Source: Streptomyces sp. NRRL S-118
GTDB lineage: Bacteria > Actinomycetota > Actinomycetes > Streptomycetales > Streptomycetaceae
Assembly (NCBI RefSeq): GCF_000716335.1
Contig: NZ_KL591011.1
Span: 84,411-148,410, forward strand
DNA: 64,000 bases
Reading direction: 5' to 3'
Shown: piece after piece, positions 33,582-41,491 of the stretch
Layout of the letters: each line of letters begins with the position of its first letter
Position numbering within the stretch: the first letter of the stretch is position 1
Program-made: the position numbers and the translations under genes
Notes under the pieces: generated by a model
The model's input: only the letters and a program-made list of their open reading frames with translations
Database searches by the model: none
What the model was told of the DNA's origin: nothing

Positions 33582-34904
33582 ATGACGATGAACGACACCG
33601 AACAGGCGCGGAAGCTCGCCGAGGGCCTGGAGTACTCCTCCGGCTTCGGCAACGAGCACAGCTCCGAGGCCGTGCCCGGCGCCCTGCCGCTCGGCCGGAA
33701 CTCCCCGCAGCGGGCCCCGCTCGGCCTGTACGCCGAGCAGCTGAGCGGCTCCGCGTTCACCGAGCCGCGCGCCCACAACCGCCGCTCGTGGCTCTACCGG
33801 ATCCGCCCCTCGGCCGCGCACCCGCCCTTCGTGCGCACCGACAACGGCGCCCTGCGCACCGCGCCGTTCACCGAGACCGTCCCCGACCCGAACCGGCTGC
33901 GCTGGAACCCGCTCCCCGACCCGGCGCCCGGCACCGACTGGCTGGCCGGCCTGTGGACCCTCGGCGGCAACGGCGACGCCGCCCAGCGCACCGGCATGGC
34001 GGTGCACCTCTACCACGCCGACACGTCCATGGACCGGGTCTTCAGCGACGCCGACGGCGAGCTGCTGATCGTCCCCGAGCGCGGCGGGCTGCTGCTCCGC
34101 ACCGAGCTGGGCATCCTCGCCGCCCGGCCCGGAGAGGTGGCGCTGATCCCGCGTGGCGTGCGCTTCCGGGTGGAGCTGCTGGACGAGACCGCGCGCGGCT
34201 ACGTGTGCGAGAACTACGGCCAGCCGTTCCAGCTGCCCGACCTCGGCCCGATCGGCGCCAACGGCCTGGCCAACCCGCGGGACTTCCGGGCGCCGGTCGC
34301 CGCGTACGAGGACGTCGAGGGCGAGGTGGAGGTGGTGAACAAGTACTGCGGCAACCTGTGGACCGCGACGTACGGCCACTCCCCGCTGGACGTCGTCGCC
34401 TGGCACGGCAACCACGTCCCGTACGTCTACGACCTGCGCACCTTCAACGTCCTCGGCACCATCTCGTACGACCACCCCGACCCGTCGATCTTCACCGTGC
34501 TCACCTCCCCGTCCGACACCCCCGGCCTCGCGGGCGTCGACTTCGTCGTCTTCGCGCCGCGCTGGCTGGTCGGCGAGGACACCTTCCGGCCGCCGTACTT
34601 CCACCGCAACGTGATGAGCGAGTACATGGGCCTGATCGAGGGCGCGTACGACGCCAAGGCCGAGGGCTTCGTCCCCGGGGGCGGCTCGCTCCACACCATG
34701 ATGTCGGCGCACGGCCCGGACCGTGAGACCTTCGACAAGGCGAGCGCCGCCGAGCTGAAGCCGCAGAAGATCGACGACGGGCTGGCGTTCATGTTCGAGA
34801 CGCGGTGGCCGCTGACGACCACCGCCCAGGCGGCGAACGCCGACCACCTGCAGCGCGGGTACGACGACGTGTGGCAGGGTCTTGAGCGCCACTTCCGGCC
34901 ATAG
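33582..34904 (+). CDS. hmgA: Homogentisate 1,2-dioxygenase
   Basis: A cytoplasmic Fe(II) enzyme that opens homogentisate to maleylacetoacetate in tyrosine/phenylalanine degradation. The 440 residues match the family length, beginning [13 protein letters not shown]. The active-site region [18 protein letters not shown] carries the iron-binding His and Glu ligands, and an earlier [15 protein letters not shown] segment is also typical. GGAGCAGGAG precedes the ATG. Downstream partners (maleylacetoacetate isomerase, fumarylacetoacetase) are not adjacent. A perfect inverted repeat upstream and a GntR gene 46 bp downstream suggest local control. Confidence 0.96.
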   Translation: MTMNDTEQARKLAEGLEYSSGFGNEHSSEAVPGALPLGRNSPQRAPLGLYAEQLSGSAFTEPRAHNRRSWLYRIRPSAAHPPFVRTDNGALRTAPFTETVPDPNRLRWNPLPDPAPGTDWLAGLWTLGGNGDAAQRTGMAVHLYHADTSMDRVFSDADGELLIVPERGGLLLRTELGILAARPGEVALIPRGVRFRVELLDETARGYVCENYGQPFQLPDLGPIGANGLANPRDFRAPVAAYEDVEGEVEVVNKYCGNLWTATYGHSPLDVVAWHGNHVPYVYDLRTFNVLGTISYDHPDPSIFTVLTSPSDTPGLAGVDFVVFAPRWLVGEDTFRPPYFHRNVMSEYMGLIEGAYDAKAEGFVPGGGSLHTMMSAHGPDRETFDKASAAELKPQKIDDGLAFMFETRWPLTTTAQAANADHLQRGYDDVWQGLERHFRP

Positions 34905-34950
34905 GCCCGCCGCCCGCCGGGCCGTCTCGTCGCCGTCGTACGGAGTTGCC

Positions 34951-35712
34951 GTGACCGCCTTCGCCCCCGACTCACTGGTCCTGAACCGCAAGCTGCCGCT
35001 CTGGTACCAGGTCTCGCAGTCCCTGCGCGCCTCGATACTCGGGCGTGCGCCGGACGCGTCGCTGCGCCTGCCCACCGAGGAGCAGCTGGCCGCCCACTAC
35101 GGGGTGAGCGTGCTGACCATGCGGCAGGCGCTCAAGGAGCTGGAGGCCGAGGGCCTGATCAGCCGGCACCGGCGGCGTGGCACGTTCATCGAGCCGGGCG
35201 CCCGGCGCTCCACCCCGCGCCGGCTGCTCGGCTCGATCGACGCGATCGTGGCCCAGCAGTCGGGCGAGCGGACGACGATTCTCGGCCATGGCACGGCGGC
35301 GGTGCCCGGCGGGCTCCCGGTGGAGCTCGCCGAGCACTTCCCGGACGTGGCGGAGGTCGTCACGTACCGGCGGCTGCGCTGCGACGGGGAGAGCGGTGAG
35401 CCCACCAACTGGGCGGAGAACGCCGTCCGCCCGGACATCGCGGCCGGCATCGACCTCGCCGACCTGGAGCGGTGGCCGATGACGAAGGTCCTCCGCGACG
35501 CGGTCGGGGTGCGGATCAGCCGCATCACCGACACCGTGGAGGCCCGGCTGGCCGACCCGGAGACGGCCGAGCTGCTCCAGGTCCCGCTGCTGTCGCCGAT
35601 CCTGCACTACACGGGCGTGACGTACGACGAGGACGGCCGGGTGGTGGACGTGGCACGGATCCGCTACCGCGGCGACCGGTTCTCCTTCACGGTCACGGTG
35701 GAGGCGGACTGA
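34951..35712 (+). CDS. GntR family regulator (HutC subfamily, UTRA domain)
   Basis: 253 residues: an N-terminal GntR winged helix (about 10-75: LPLWYQVSQSLRASIL, LPTEEQLAAHYGVSVLTMRQAL, RRRGTFIEPG) and a C-terminal UTRA ligand domain (ERTTILGHG... to LLSPILHYTGVTYDEDGRVVD). The start is GTG at 34951 with CGGAG upstream. It is 46 bp behind hmgA and probably in its operon. Regulation of hmgA through the inverted repeat at 33534-33561 is plausible but unproven. Confidence 0.9.
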   Translation: MTAFAPDSLVLNRKLPLWYQVSQSLRASILGRAPDASLRLPTEEQLAAHYGVSVLTMRQALKELEAEGLISRHRRRGTFIEPGARRSTPRRLLGSIDAIVAQQSGERTTILGHGTAAVPGGLPVELAEHFPDVAEVVTYRRLRCDGESGEPTNWAENAVRPDIAAGIDLADLERWPMTKVLRDAVGVRISRITDTVEARLADPETAELLQVPLLSPILHYTGVTYDEDGRVVDVARIRYRGDRFSFTVTVEAD

Positions 35713-35726
35713 TTGCCGTCACTAGC

Positions 35727-36923
35727 ATGCGGCGGGTGACGGATGACGTGCTCCTCGACGACCTGATGCCGTGGTCGGTGGCGCCGCTGCGGCCGGGGCG
35801 GGCCTGGGTCGTCGCCCCGGACGCGGCCGCGCTGCGCGCCCGCTGGGACGCGCTGGTGCGGGCCGGCCGGGACGAGCGGGAGGCGCTGTTCCGGCCCAGC
35901 CGGGCGCGGACGCTGACGAGTTCGGTCGCCGCGCTGCCCGGGCAGCGCACCGGGACGGCCCGGCTGGCGCGGGAGGCGGGGCCGTGCCCGGAGCCGGTAC
36001 GGCTGGCGCACGGGCCGTTCGACGAGCAGTGGCTGCTGCCCGATCACCGGCTGCTGGACGCGGCGCGGCCCGAGCTGTGGCGGGTGGCCGACGAGCGGCA
36101 GCTGTTCGCCGTCGAGCAGGGGTACGTCCCGCAGGCCCCGGGGCCCGCGCTGCTGGTGTCGGCGGCGCTGCCCGACGGGCGCTCCCCCGCGGGCCGCCCG
36201 GGCCGCATCCGGCCGCTGTACCGGCGCCCCGGCGGCCGGGAGCCGAACGTGGCACCGGGGCTGCCGGAGGTGCTGAGCGGACGGTACGACACCGAGGTCG
36301 CCGCCGAGGACGTGCTGGCGTGGGCGCTGGCCGCCGCCCGTCCCTCCCCCGCGGGGTGCGTCGTCCCGCTGCCCGCCGACCCGCTCGTCTGGGAGTCGGG
36401 CGTGGCCCTGGGCCGCCGCATGACGACGGTGCAGGTGCGCGGCGCCCGGGGCGGCGAGCGCCCCCGGCTGCCCGGCGGGCGCCGGCCCTACGTCCGTGCC
36501 GCGCTGCCGCCGCACCCGCGGACGCTGTCGTACGACGCGGCCGGGGAGGTCCTCCTGGTGGGCGACACGGGCCGGGTCGCGCCCGTCCCGGCCGAGGCGT
36601 GGGACTACCGCGTGGGCGGCGTGCGGATGCTGGAGCTGTGGTTCGGGCACCGCACCGCACCGGCCGAGCCGGGCACCCTCGAGGCGATCCGCCCCGCCGC
36701 CTGGCCCCAGGCGTGGACGTCCGAGCTGCTGGAGCTGATCACGGTGCTGGCGCTCCAGGCCCGGCTGGAGTCCGGCCGGCCCGACCTGACCGGGGTCCCG
36801 ACGATCACCCCCGCGGAGCTGCGCGCGGCCGGCGTGCTCCCCGTGCCCGGCGCGGCCCGCCGCCCCGCTTCCGTCCTGGACCGGGAGGAGGAGGGGCCCG
36901 AGGGCCAGCTGGCCCTGCTGTAG
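35727..36923 (+). CDS. Stand-alone type ISP restriction-modification C-terminal domain protein
   Basis: 398 residues that resemble the C-terminal target-recognition region of type ISP restriction-modification enzymes: PFDEQWLLPDHRLLDAARPELWRV split over a helix, RPLYRRPGGREPNVAPGLP, LAWALAAARPSPAG, and LEAIRPAAWPQAWTSELLELI. Methyltransferase (NPPY-type), helicase and nuclease motifs are all absent, and no such genes flank it. It is therefore either a DNA-binding or regulatory derivative, or a family named after its homology. The ATG at 35727 follows the gntR stop by 14 bp. Confidence 0.75.
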   Translation: MRRVTDDVLLDDLMPWSVAPLRPGRAWVVAPDAAALRARWDALVRAGRDEREALFRPSRARTLTSSVAALPGQRTGTARLAREAGPCPEPVRLAHGPFDEQWLLPDHRLLDAARPELWRVADERQLFAVEQGYVPQAPGPALLVSAALPDGRSPAGRPGRIRPLYRRPGGREPNVAPGLPEVLSGRYDTEVAAEDVLAWALAAARPSPAGCVVPLPADPLVWESGVALGRRMTTVQVRGARGGERPRLPGGRRPYVRAALPPHPRTLSYDAAGEVLLVGDTGRVAPVPAEAWDYRVGGVRMLELWFGHRTAPAEPGTLEAIRPAAWPQAWTSELLELITVLALQARLESGRPDLTGVPTITPAELRAAGVLPVPGAARRPASVLDREEEGPEGQLALL

Positions 36924-36927
36924 GGGC

Positions 36928-37635
36928 TCAGCCGAAGGAGTCCAGCACCCGCCGGAGCGTGCGCTCGAAGACCTCGTCGGCGTCGATGGCCGCCGGTGCC
37001 TGCGCGAGGACCTCCGCGAGCCGCGGGTACGCGCCACCGGCGAGCTCCCGCATCAGGTACGCGGCGCGCACCGCCTGTTCCTGCTCCTCCGTCCAGGGCA
37101 GCGAGCGGCTGCGCTCGGCCATGGCCAGCTCGTTGGCGACCACGGCCATGACCGTTCCGTTGACCGCCCCGATCACCTCCATCCGGGTGCCGCCCGGCAC
37201 CTCCAGCGGAGCCAGGCAGGCCAGGCAGAACTCCAGGTAGCGCAGGGCGTTGGGGCTGTAGCCGTACACGGTCGACATCACCCGGGTCAGCCACGGGTGG
37301 CGGTACATGATGCCCCGGGTCTGCCGGCCCAGGGCCAGCATGTCGGCCTTCCAGTCTCCGCTCGGCGCGTCGGGCAGTTCGTACTCGCCGCTGACCGCGT
37401 CGACCATCAGCTCGTACAGGTCGGCCTTGCAGCTCACGTAGTTGTAGAGCGACATCGTGCCGCAGCCCAGCTCGGCCGCCACGCGCCGCATCGAGACCGC
37501 GTCGATGCCGTCGGCGTCGGCGATCCGCACCCCCGCCGCCGCGATGTCGGCGCGCCGGTACGCGGGCCTGGGGCCCCGGCCCGTGCGCTCGGGGCGCGCC
37601 CAGATCACTTCGGGTTCGGCCGCTCGGCCCGCCAT
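36928..37635 (-). CDS. TetR family regulator with TetR_C ligand domain (controls adjacent ABC exporter)
   Basis: 235 residues. The helix-turn-helix is at about 28-72 (IAAAGVRIADADGIDAVSMRRV, then LGCGTMSLYNYVSCKADLYELM), the signature of drug-efflux-associated TetR proteins. The ATG at 37635 follows AGGTGATG. It is divergent from the ABC ATPase. The perfect palindrome TACGTACACCGTACGTA lies between the two genes, with two further copies at the ABC start and before the CoA-transferase. Repression of exporter genes until a drug-like ligand binds is the family model. Confidence 0.9.
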   Translation of the reverse strand: MAGRAAEPEVIWARPERTGRGPRPAYRRADIAAAGVRIADADGIDAVSMRRVAAELGCGTMSLYNYVSCKADLYELMVDAVSGEYELPDAPSGDWKADMLALGRQTRGIMYRHPWLTRVMSTVYGYSPNALRYLEFCLACLAPLEVPGGTRMEVIGAVNGTVMAVVANELAMAERSRSLPWTEEQEQAVRAAYLMRELAGGAYPRLAEVLAQAPAAIDADEVFERTLRRVLDSFG

Positions 37636-37662
37636 GGTTCATCACCTCGCCCCCATCGTAGT

Positions 37663-37679
37663 TACGTACACCGTACGTA
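37663..37679. promoter_or_regulatory. TetR operator TACGTAC-N3-GTACGTA, copy 1
   Basis: Perfect 7-bp arms around 3 bp, between the divergent tetR and ABC ATPase genes. A -10-like TACGGT at 37684-37689 follows, 8 nt before the ATG at 37698, so the operator would cover the ABC promoter. Confidence 0.75.
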
Positions 37680-37697
37680 GTGCGGTACGGTGCCACC

Positions 37698-38687
37698 ATG
37701 ACTTCTACGTACGCTGTACTTAGTGAAGGTCTGGAGAAGCGGTACGGTGACGTCCGCGCCCTGCGCGGGCTCGACCTGGCGGTCCGTCAGGGCTCGGTGT
37801 GCGGGCTCCTGGGACCGAACGGAGCGGGCAAGACCACGGCCGTGCGGGTACTGACCACGCTCGCCGCGCCCGACTCCGGCAGCGCACGGGTCGCGGGCCA
37901 CGACGTGGTGCGCGAACCCTCCGCGGTACGCCGCCGCATCAGCGTGACCGGCCAGTACGCCTCCGTGGACGGCGACCTGACCGGAGCCGAGAACCTGCGG
38001 CTGTTCGCCCGCCTGCTGCGGGTCCCCCGCACCCGCGCCGACGAGCTGCTGGAGCGGTTCGGGCTGACGGAGGCCGCGGGGCGCCCGGCGCGCACGTACT
38101 CCGGCGGCATGCGGCGCCGGCTCGACCTCGCCGCCGGCCTCCTGGTCCGCCCGGCCGTGCTCTTCCTGGACGAACCGACCACCGGTCTGGACCCCCGCAG
38201 CAGGAACGCCGTCTGGGACGCCGTACGGGAGGTGGCGTCCCTGGGCACGACCGTGCTGCTCACCACCCAGTACCTGGAGGAGGCCGACCGGCTCGCCGAC
38301 GACATCGTGCTGATCGACGAGGGGCGGGCGGCCCACCGGGGCACACCCGCCGAGCTCAAGGCGCTGATCGGCGGCTATGCGCAGGTCGTCGTCGCGCACC
38401 CGTCGGGACTGCCCGCCGCCGCTGCCGTGCTCGACCGGCTCACGGGCTCCGAGCCCGCCCTCGACAGGGAGGCCGGCACCGCCCGGGCGGTGAGCACCGA
38501 CCCGACGCTCACCCTGCCCCGGCTGGTGCGGGAGCTGGACGCGGCGGGCGTGCCCGTCATCGACGCGGCCCTGCGCCCGCCCACCCTGGACGAGGTCTTC
38601 CTGCGCCTGACGTCGGGCACGACGCCCCGGACCGGTACCGGTACCCGTGCCACCGGCACGACGACCCGTGAGGAGCACGCCGCGTGA
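37698..38687 (+). CDS. ABC transporter ATP-binding protein (DrrA type)
   Basis: 329 residues: Walker A GPNGAGKTTA, signature YSGGMRRRLDLAAGL, Walker B AVLFLDEPTTGLDPRSR and a DrrA-like C-terminal domain (PPTLDEVFLRLT). Such subunits power export of drugs or daunorubicin-like compounds with a six-helix permease. The ATG at 37698 has no Shine-Dalgarno and a possible -10 only 8 nt upstream, suggesting a leaderless mRNA. A second operator copy lies inside codons 3-9. It overlaps the permease gene by 4 bp (GTGA). Confidence 0.93.
   Translation: MTSTYAVLSEGLEKRYGDVRALRGLDLAVRQGSVCGLLGPNGAGKTTAVRVLTTLAAPDSGSARVAGHDVVREPSAVRRRISVTGQYASVDGDLTGAENLRLFARLLRVPRTRADELLERFGLTEAAGRPARTYSGGMRRRLDLAAGLLVRPAVLFLDEPTTGLDPRSRNAVWDAVREVASLGTTVLLTTQYLEEADRLADDIVLIDEGRAAHRGTPAELKALIGGYAQVVVAHPSGLPAAAAVLDRLTGSEPALDREAGTARAVSTDPTLTLPRLVRELDAAGVPVIDAALRPPTLDEVFLRLTSGTTPRTGTGTRATGTTTREEHAA
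37706..37722. promoter_or_regulatory. TetR operator, copy 2, inside the ABC coding start
   Basis: TACGTACGCTGTACTTA; 6 of 7 symmetric positions per arm, same 17-bp frame as copy 1, 43 bp further downstream. It encodes codons 3-9 of the ATPase. Confidence 0.65.
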
Positions 38688-39466
38688 GCGCCGTTCTGAT
38701 CGACGGTACGGCCGTCCTCGGACGTCACCTCAAGCGCATCCGGCACGCACCGGCGATCGTGGTCATGACCCACACCATGCCGATCGCCTTCCTGCTGTTC
38801 TTCGGGTACGTCTTCGGCACCGCGCTGGCGATGCCCGGCGACGACTACCGCCCCTACCTGGTGCCGGGGCTCCTGGTCGCCACCGCCGCCAACGGCATCA
38901 TGACCGGCATGTTCACCGCGGCCCAGGACTCCCACCGGGGCGTGATGGACCGCTTCCGCTCGATGCCCATGAGCCGTGCGGCCGTACCGCTGGGGCAGGC
39001 CGTGGCCGACCTGCTGACCACCGCCGTGGGGCTGGTGCCGCTGATGCTCGTGGGGCTGGCGATGGGATGGCGGATCGACGGCGGGGCGCCGGCCGCGGTG
39101 GGGGCCTTCGGGCTGCTGCTGCTGTTCCGGTTCGCCACGACGTGGGTGGGGATCCTGCTGGGCCTCGCCTCGCGCAGCGAGGAGGCGGCGGGTCAGCTCG
39201 GCAGCGCCACGTTCATGCTGCCGCTGCTGTCGAACGCGTACATCCCGACCGACGGCATGCCGGGCTGGCTGCGCACGGTCGCCGAGTGGAATCCGATATC
39301 GGCGGTGACGACGGCGCTGCGCGACCTGTTCGGCAACGCGCCCGTGCCCGAGGGCGCGGCCTGGCCGGTGGCGCACCCGGTCGCGGGCTCGCTGTGCTGG
39401 TCGCTGGCGCTGCTGGCGGTGTGCGTACCCCTGGCGGTGCGCAGATACGCGGCGCCCGAGGGGTGA
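38684..39466 (+). CDS. ABC-2 type permease (DrrB-like)
   Basis: The membrane half of the exporter: 260 residues with about six helices (MPIAFLLFFGYVFGTALAMPG; LLVATAANGIMTGMFTA; LTTAVGLVPLMLVGLAMGW and others). The ABC-2 motif region NAYIPTDGMPGWLRTVAEWNPISAVTTALRDLFG is here split around helix 5. The start is GTG at 38684, coupled to the ATPase stop. Export of a hydrophobic compound is inferred from family membership. Confidence 0.92.
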   Translation: MSAVLIDGTAVLGRHLKRIRHAPAIVVMTHTMPIAFLLFFGYVFGTALAMPGDDYRPYLVPGLLVATAANGIMTGMFTAAQDSHRGVMDRFRSMPMSRAAVPLGQAVADLLTTAVGLVPLMLVGLAMGWRIDGGAPAAVGAFGLLLLFRFATTWVGILLGLASRSEEAAGQLGSATFMLPLLSNAYIPTDGMPGWLRTVAEWNPISAVTTALRDLFGNAPVPEGAAWPVAHPVAGSLCWSLALLAVCVPLAVRRYAAPEG

Positions 39467-39475
39467 CAAAGGTGG

Positions 39476-39492
39476 TACGTACACGATAGGTA
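39476..39492. promoter_or_regulatory. TetR operator-like site, copy 3, before the CoA-transferase
   Basis: TACGTACACGATAGGTA: the left arm is perfect and the right arm matches 5 of 7. It ends 7 bp before the ATG at 39500 and occupies most of the 33-bp gap after the permease gene. Confidence 0.5.
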
Positions 39493-39499
39493 CGGCTGC

Positions 39500-40696
39500 A
39501 TGAGCACTCTGCCGCTGCCCCTCGAGGGCGTCACCGTCGTCGCCGTCGAGCAGGCCGTCTCCGCGCCCTTCGCCACCCGGCAGCTCGCCGACCTCGGGGC
39601 GCGGGTCATCAAGATCGAACGCCCGGACGGCGGTGACTTCGCGCGCGGGTACGACACCGCGGCGGCGGGCCTGGCCTCCCATTTCGTGTGGTGCAACCGG
39701 GGCAAGGAGTCCGTCGCCCTGGACCTCAAGGACCCGCGCGGGCTGGAGGTGGCGCGCCGGCTCGTGGCGGGCGCCGACGTCTTCGTCCAGAACCTGGCGC
39801 AGGGGGCGGCGGCACGGCTCGGCCTGGACGCGGCGACGCTGTGCGCCGCCGACCCGAGGCTGATCGCCGTGGACATCTCGGGGTACGGGGCCGGCGGCCC
39901 GTACGCGCACAAGCGGGCGTACGACATGCTCGTGCAGTGCGAGGCGGGGCTGGTGTCGGTGACCGGAACGCCGGAGCAGCCCGTCAAGGCGGGGATCCCC
40001 GCGGCCGACATCGCGGCGGCGATGTACGCGTTCTCGGGGGTGCTGGCGGCGCTGCTGCGGCGGGCGACGACGGGGCGCGGCGGACCGGTGGAGATCTCCA
40101 TGCTGGAGTCGCTCGCGGAGTGGATGGGGCATCCGCTGCACCACGGGATGCACGGGGGCGAGGCACCGGCGCGCACGGGGGTCGCGCACGCCGTCATCGC
40201 GCCGTACGACGCCTACCCGACGGCCGACGGGGGCCAGGTGCTGCTGTCGGTGCAGAACGACCGCGAGTGGCGGCGGCTGGCCGACCTGGTGCTGGGGCGT
40301 CCGGAGCTGGGCGACGATCCGGCCTTCGCGACGAACACCGCCCGCGTGTCGCACCGTGAGAAGACGGACGCGGTGGTGGCGGAGGCACTGGCCCGGCTGG
40401 GCACGGCGGAGGCCGTCGAGCGCCTGGAATCGGCGGGCATCGCGTGCGCCCGGCTCAACACGGTGGCGGACGTGGCGGCCCACCCGCAGCTCGCGGCGCG
40501 GGACCGGTGGCGCGAGGTGGACACGGCGGTGGGCCCGTTGCGGGCGATGCTGCCGCCGATCACGCTGCCCGGCGGGGCGGAACCCCGGATGGGGGCGGTG
40601 CCGGCCCTGGGGGAGCACACGGAGGCGGTCCTCGACGAGCTGGGCGTCCCGGCCGGTCTGCGCGCGGAGCTGCGGCGGGCGGGCCTCACCGCCTGA
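39500..40696 (+). CDS. CaiB/BaiF family CoA-transferase (class III)
   Basis: 398 residues; moves CoA between carboxylic acids through a mixed-anhydride on a conserved aspartate, here in AYDMLVQCEAGLVSVTG near residue 140. Other landmarks are ALDLKDPRGLEVARRLV, DVFVQNLAQGAAARLGL and ISGYGAGGPYAHKRAYD. It starts 33 bp after the ABC permease behind operator-like copy 3, without a ribosome-binding site. It may share the exporter's control or be separately repressed by the same TetR. Substrates are unknown (formyl-CoA/succinyl-CoA/mesaconyl type cannot be separated). Confidence 0.9.
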   Translation: MSTLPLPLEGVTVVAVEQAVSAPFATRQLADLGARVIKIERPDGGDFARGYDTAAAGLASHFVWCNRGKESVALDLKDPRGLEVARRLVAGADVFVQNLAQGAAARLGLDAATLCAADPRLIAVDISGYGAGGPYAHKRAYDMLVQCEAGLVSVTGTPEQPVKAGIPAADIAAAMYAFSGVLAALLRRATTGRGGPVEISMLESLAEWMGHPLHHGMHGGEAPARTGVAHAVIAPYDAYPTADGGQVLLSVQNDREWRRLADLVLGRPELGDDPAFATNTARVSHREKTDAVVAEALARLGTAEAVERLESAGIACARLNTVADVAAHPQLAARDRWREVDTAVGPLRAMLPPITLPGGAEPRMGAVPALGEHTEAVLDELGVPAGLRAELRRAGLTA

Positions 40697-41004
40697 CGCC
40701 ACGGGACGGCCGGCGACCGCCGCCGTCGGTGGGCCGCCGGGCCCGTCCCGGACGGGCCAGGCGGCCCACCGGGACGGAGAGACGTTTCGCCGGAGCCGGT
40801 GGAACGGACCGGCACGCAGGCAGGCACGTTCCGCGCGGGGCCCGGTGCCGGGACCGGTCGGGCCGCGGCGGCGCGCCCCGGTGATCCGGGACGTGCGCCG
40901 TGGCACCGGGGACGCGGGGTGGGGTTCCGGGAGGCGTCCGGGGACGGGTGCGGGCGGGCCGGGCGCACGGAGCCGTCAGGACCGGGAAGGCCCTGCGCCC
41001 GGGG
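40697..41004. other. Non-coding gap
   Basis: About 308 bp of GC-rich sequence between the CoA-transferase and a small convergent gene. GC-rich self-complementary runs near 40699-40750 could act as a terminator, but no clean stem was confirmed. No RNA gene is seen. Confidence 0.45.
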
Positions 41005-41268
41005 TCAGCCGTGGTTGCCGAAGAGCGAGCGCCGCAGGCGGCGCAGCGGCGCGAAGAGCCGCACGCGCGCGCTCTTGCTCGTACGGGTGTGCGCGACATC
41101 ACGCGTCGTCAGTTCCCGCATGAGCAGCGTCGCCTCGGCCGCCTCGCGCTGCGGGACGGCCGGGCCGCCGAGCACCGAGAGGTGGCGGTCGAGCCGCGAA
41201 CTGGTCGCGCTGCTCCCGCAGGTGATCGCGGGCACACGTGCCCTGCTGCGCACTGTTATCTGATCCAT
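41005..41268 (-). CDS. Small basic hypothetical protein
   Basis: 87 residues. The N-terminus MDQITVRSRARVPAITCGSS has a single Cys; the middle is helical (REAAEATLLMRELTTRDVA) and the end is strongly basic (RVRLFAPLRRLRRSLFG). No motif is recognised. The ATG at 41268 has GGGGAG at the right spacing, which supports it as a real gene over the 12-bp longer frame. It is divergent from the Ser/Thr kinase with about 220 bp between them; a substrate or regulator of that kinase is only a guess. Confidence 0.65.
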   Translation of the reverse strand: MDQITVRSRARVPAITCGSSATSSRLDRHLSVLGGPAVPQREAAEATLLMRELTTRDVAHTRTSKSARVRLFAPLRRLRRSLFGNHG

Positions 41269-41491
41269 GTCACTCCCCACCCGTACGAAGTCACCCGGCC
41301 CGGGCAGGTTAAGCCTATCGCCCCGGCCTCACACTCGTGTATCCCGGTGAACGTGATTCACCACCCACGTACGGGTGTTGACGATTACTCTCCGAATACA
41401 TCCGATTCCAGGGCGAGTTGGACACGTTCCCAGTCGACCTGACTTCGGCTAACTTGGAGTGGTTTCCGCCACACCGTCTGAAGGGGGCTCT

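Noticed and set aside
31196..34726. Very long open frame (1176 codons) on the + strand
   Set aside because: It crosses the antisense of the beta-helix operon and then the wrong frame of hmgA. It is Arg/Gly/Ala/Val-rich shadow sequence caused by high GC.
41362..41377. CACCC-N6-GGGTG palindrome before the Ser/Thr kinase
   Set aside because: The arms are short and GC-rich, and no second copy or promoter geometry supports it.
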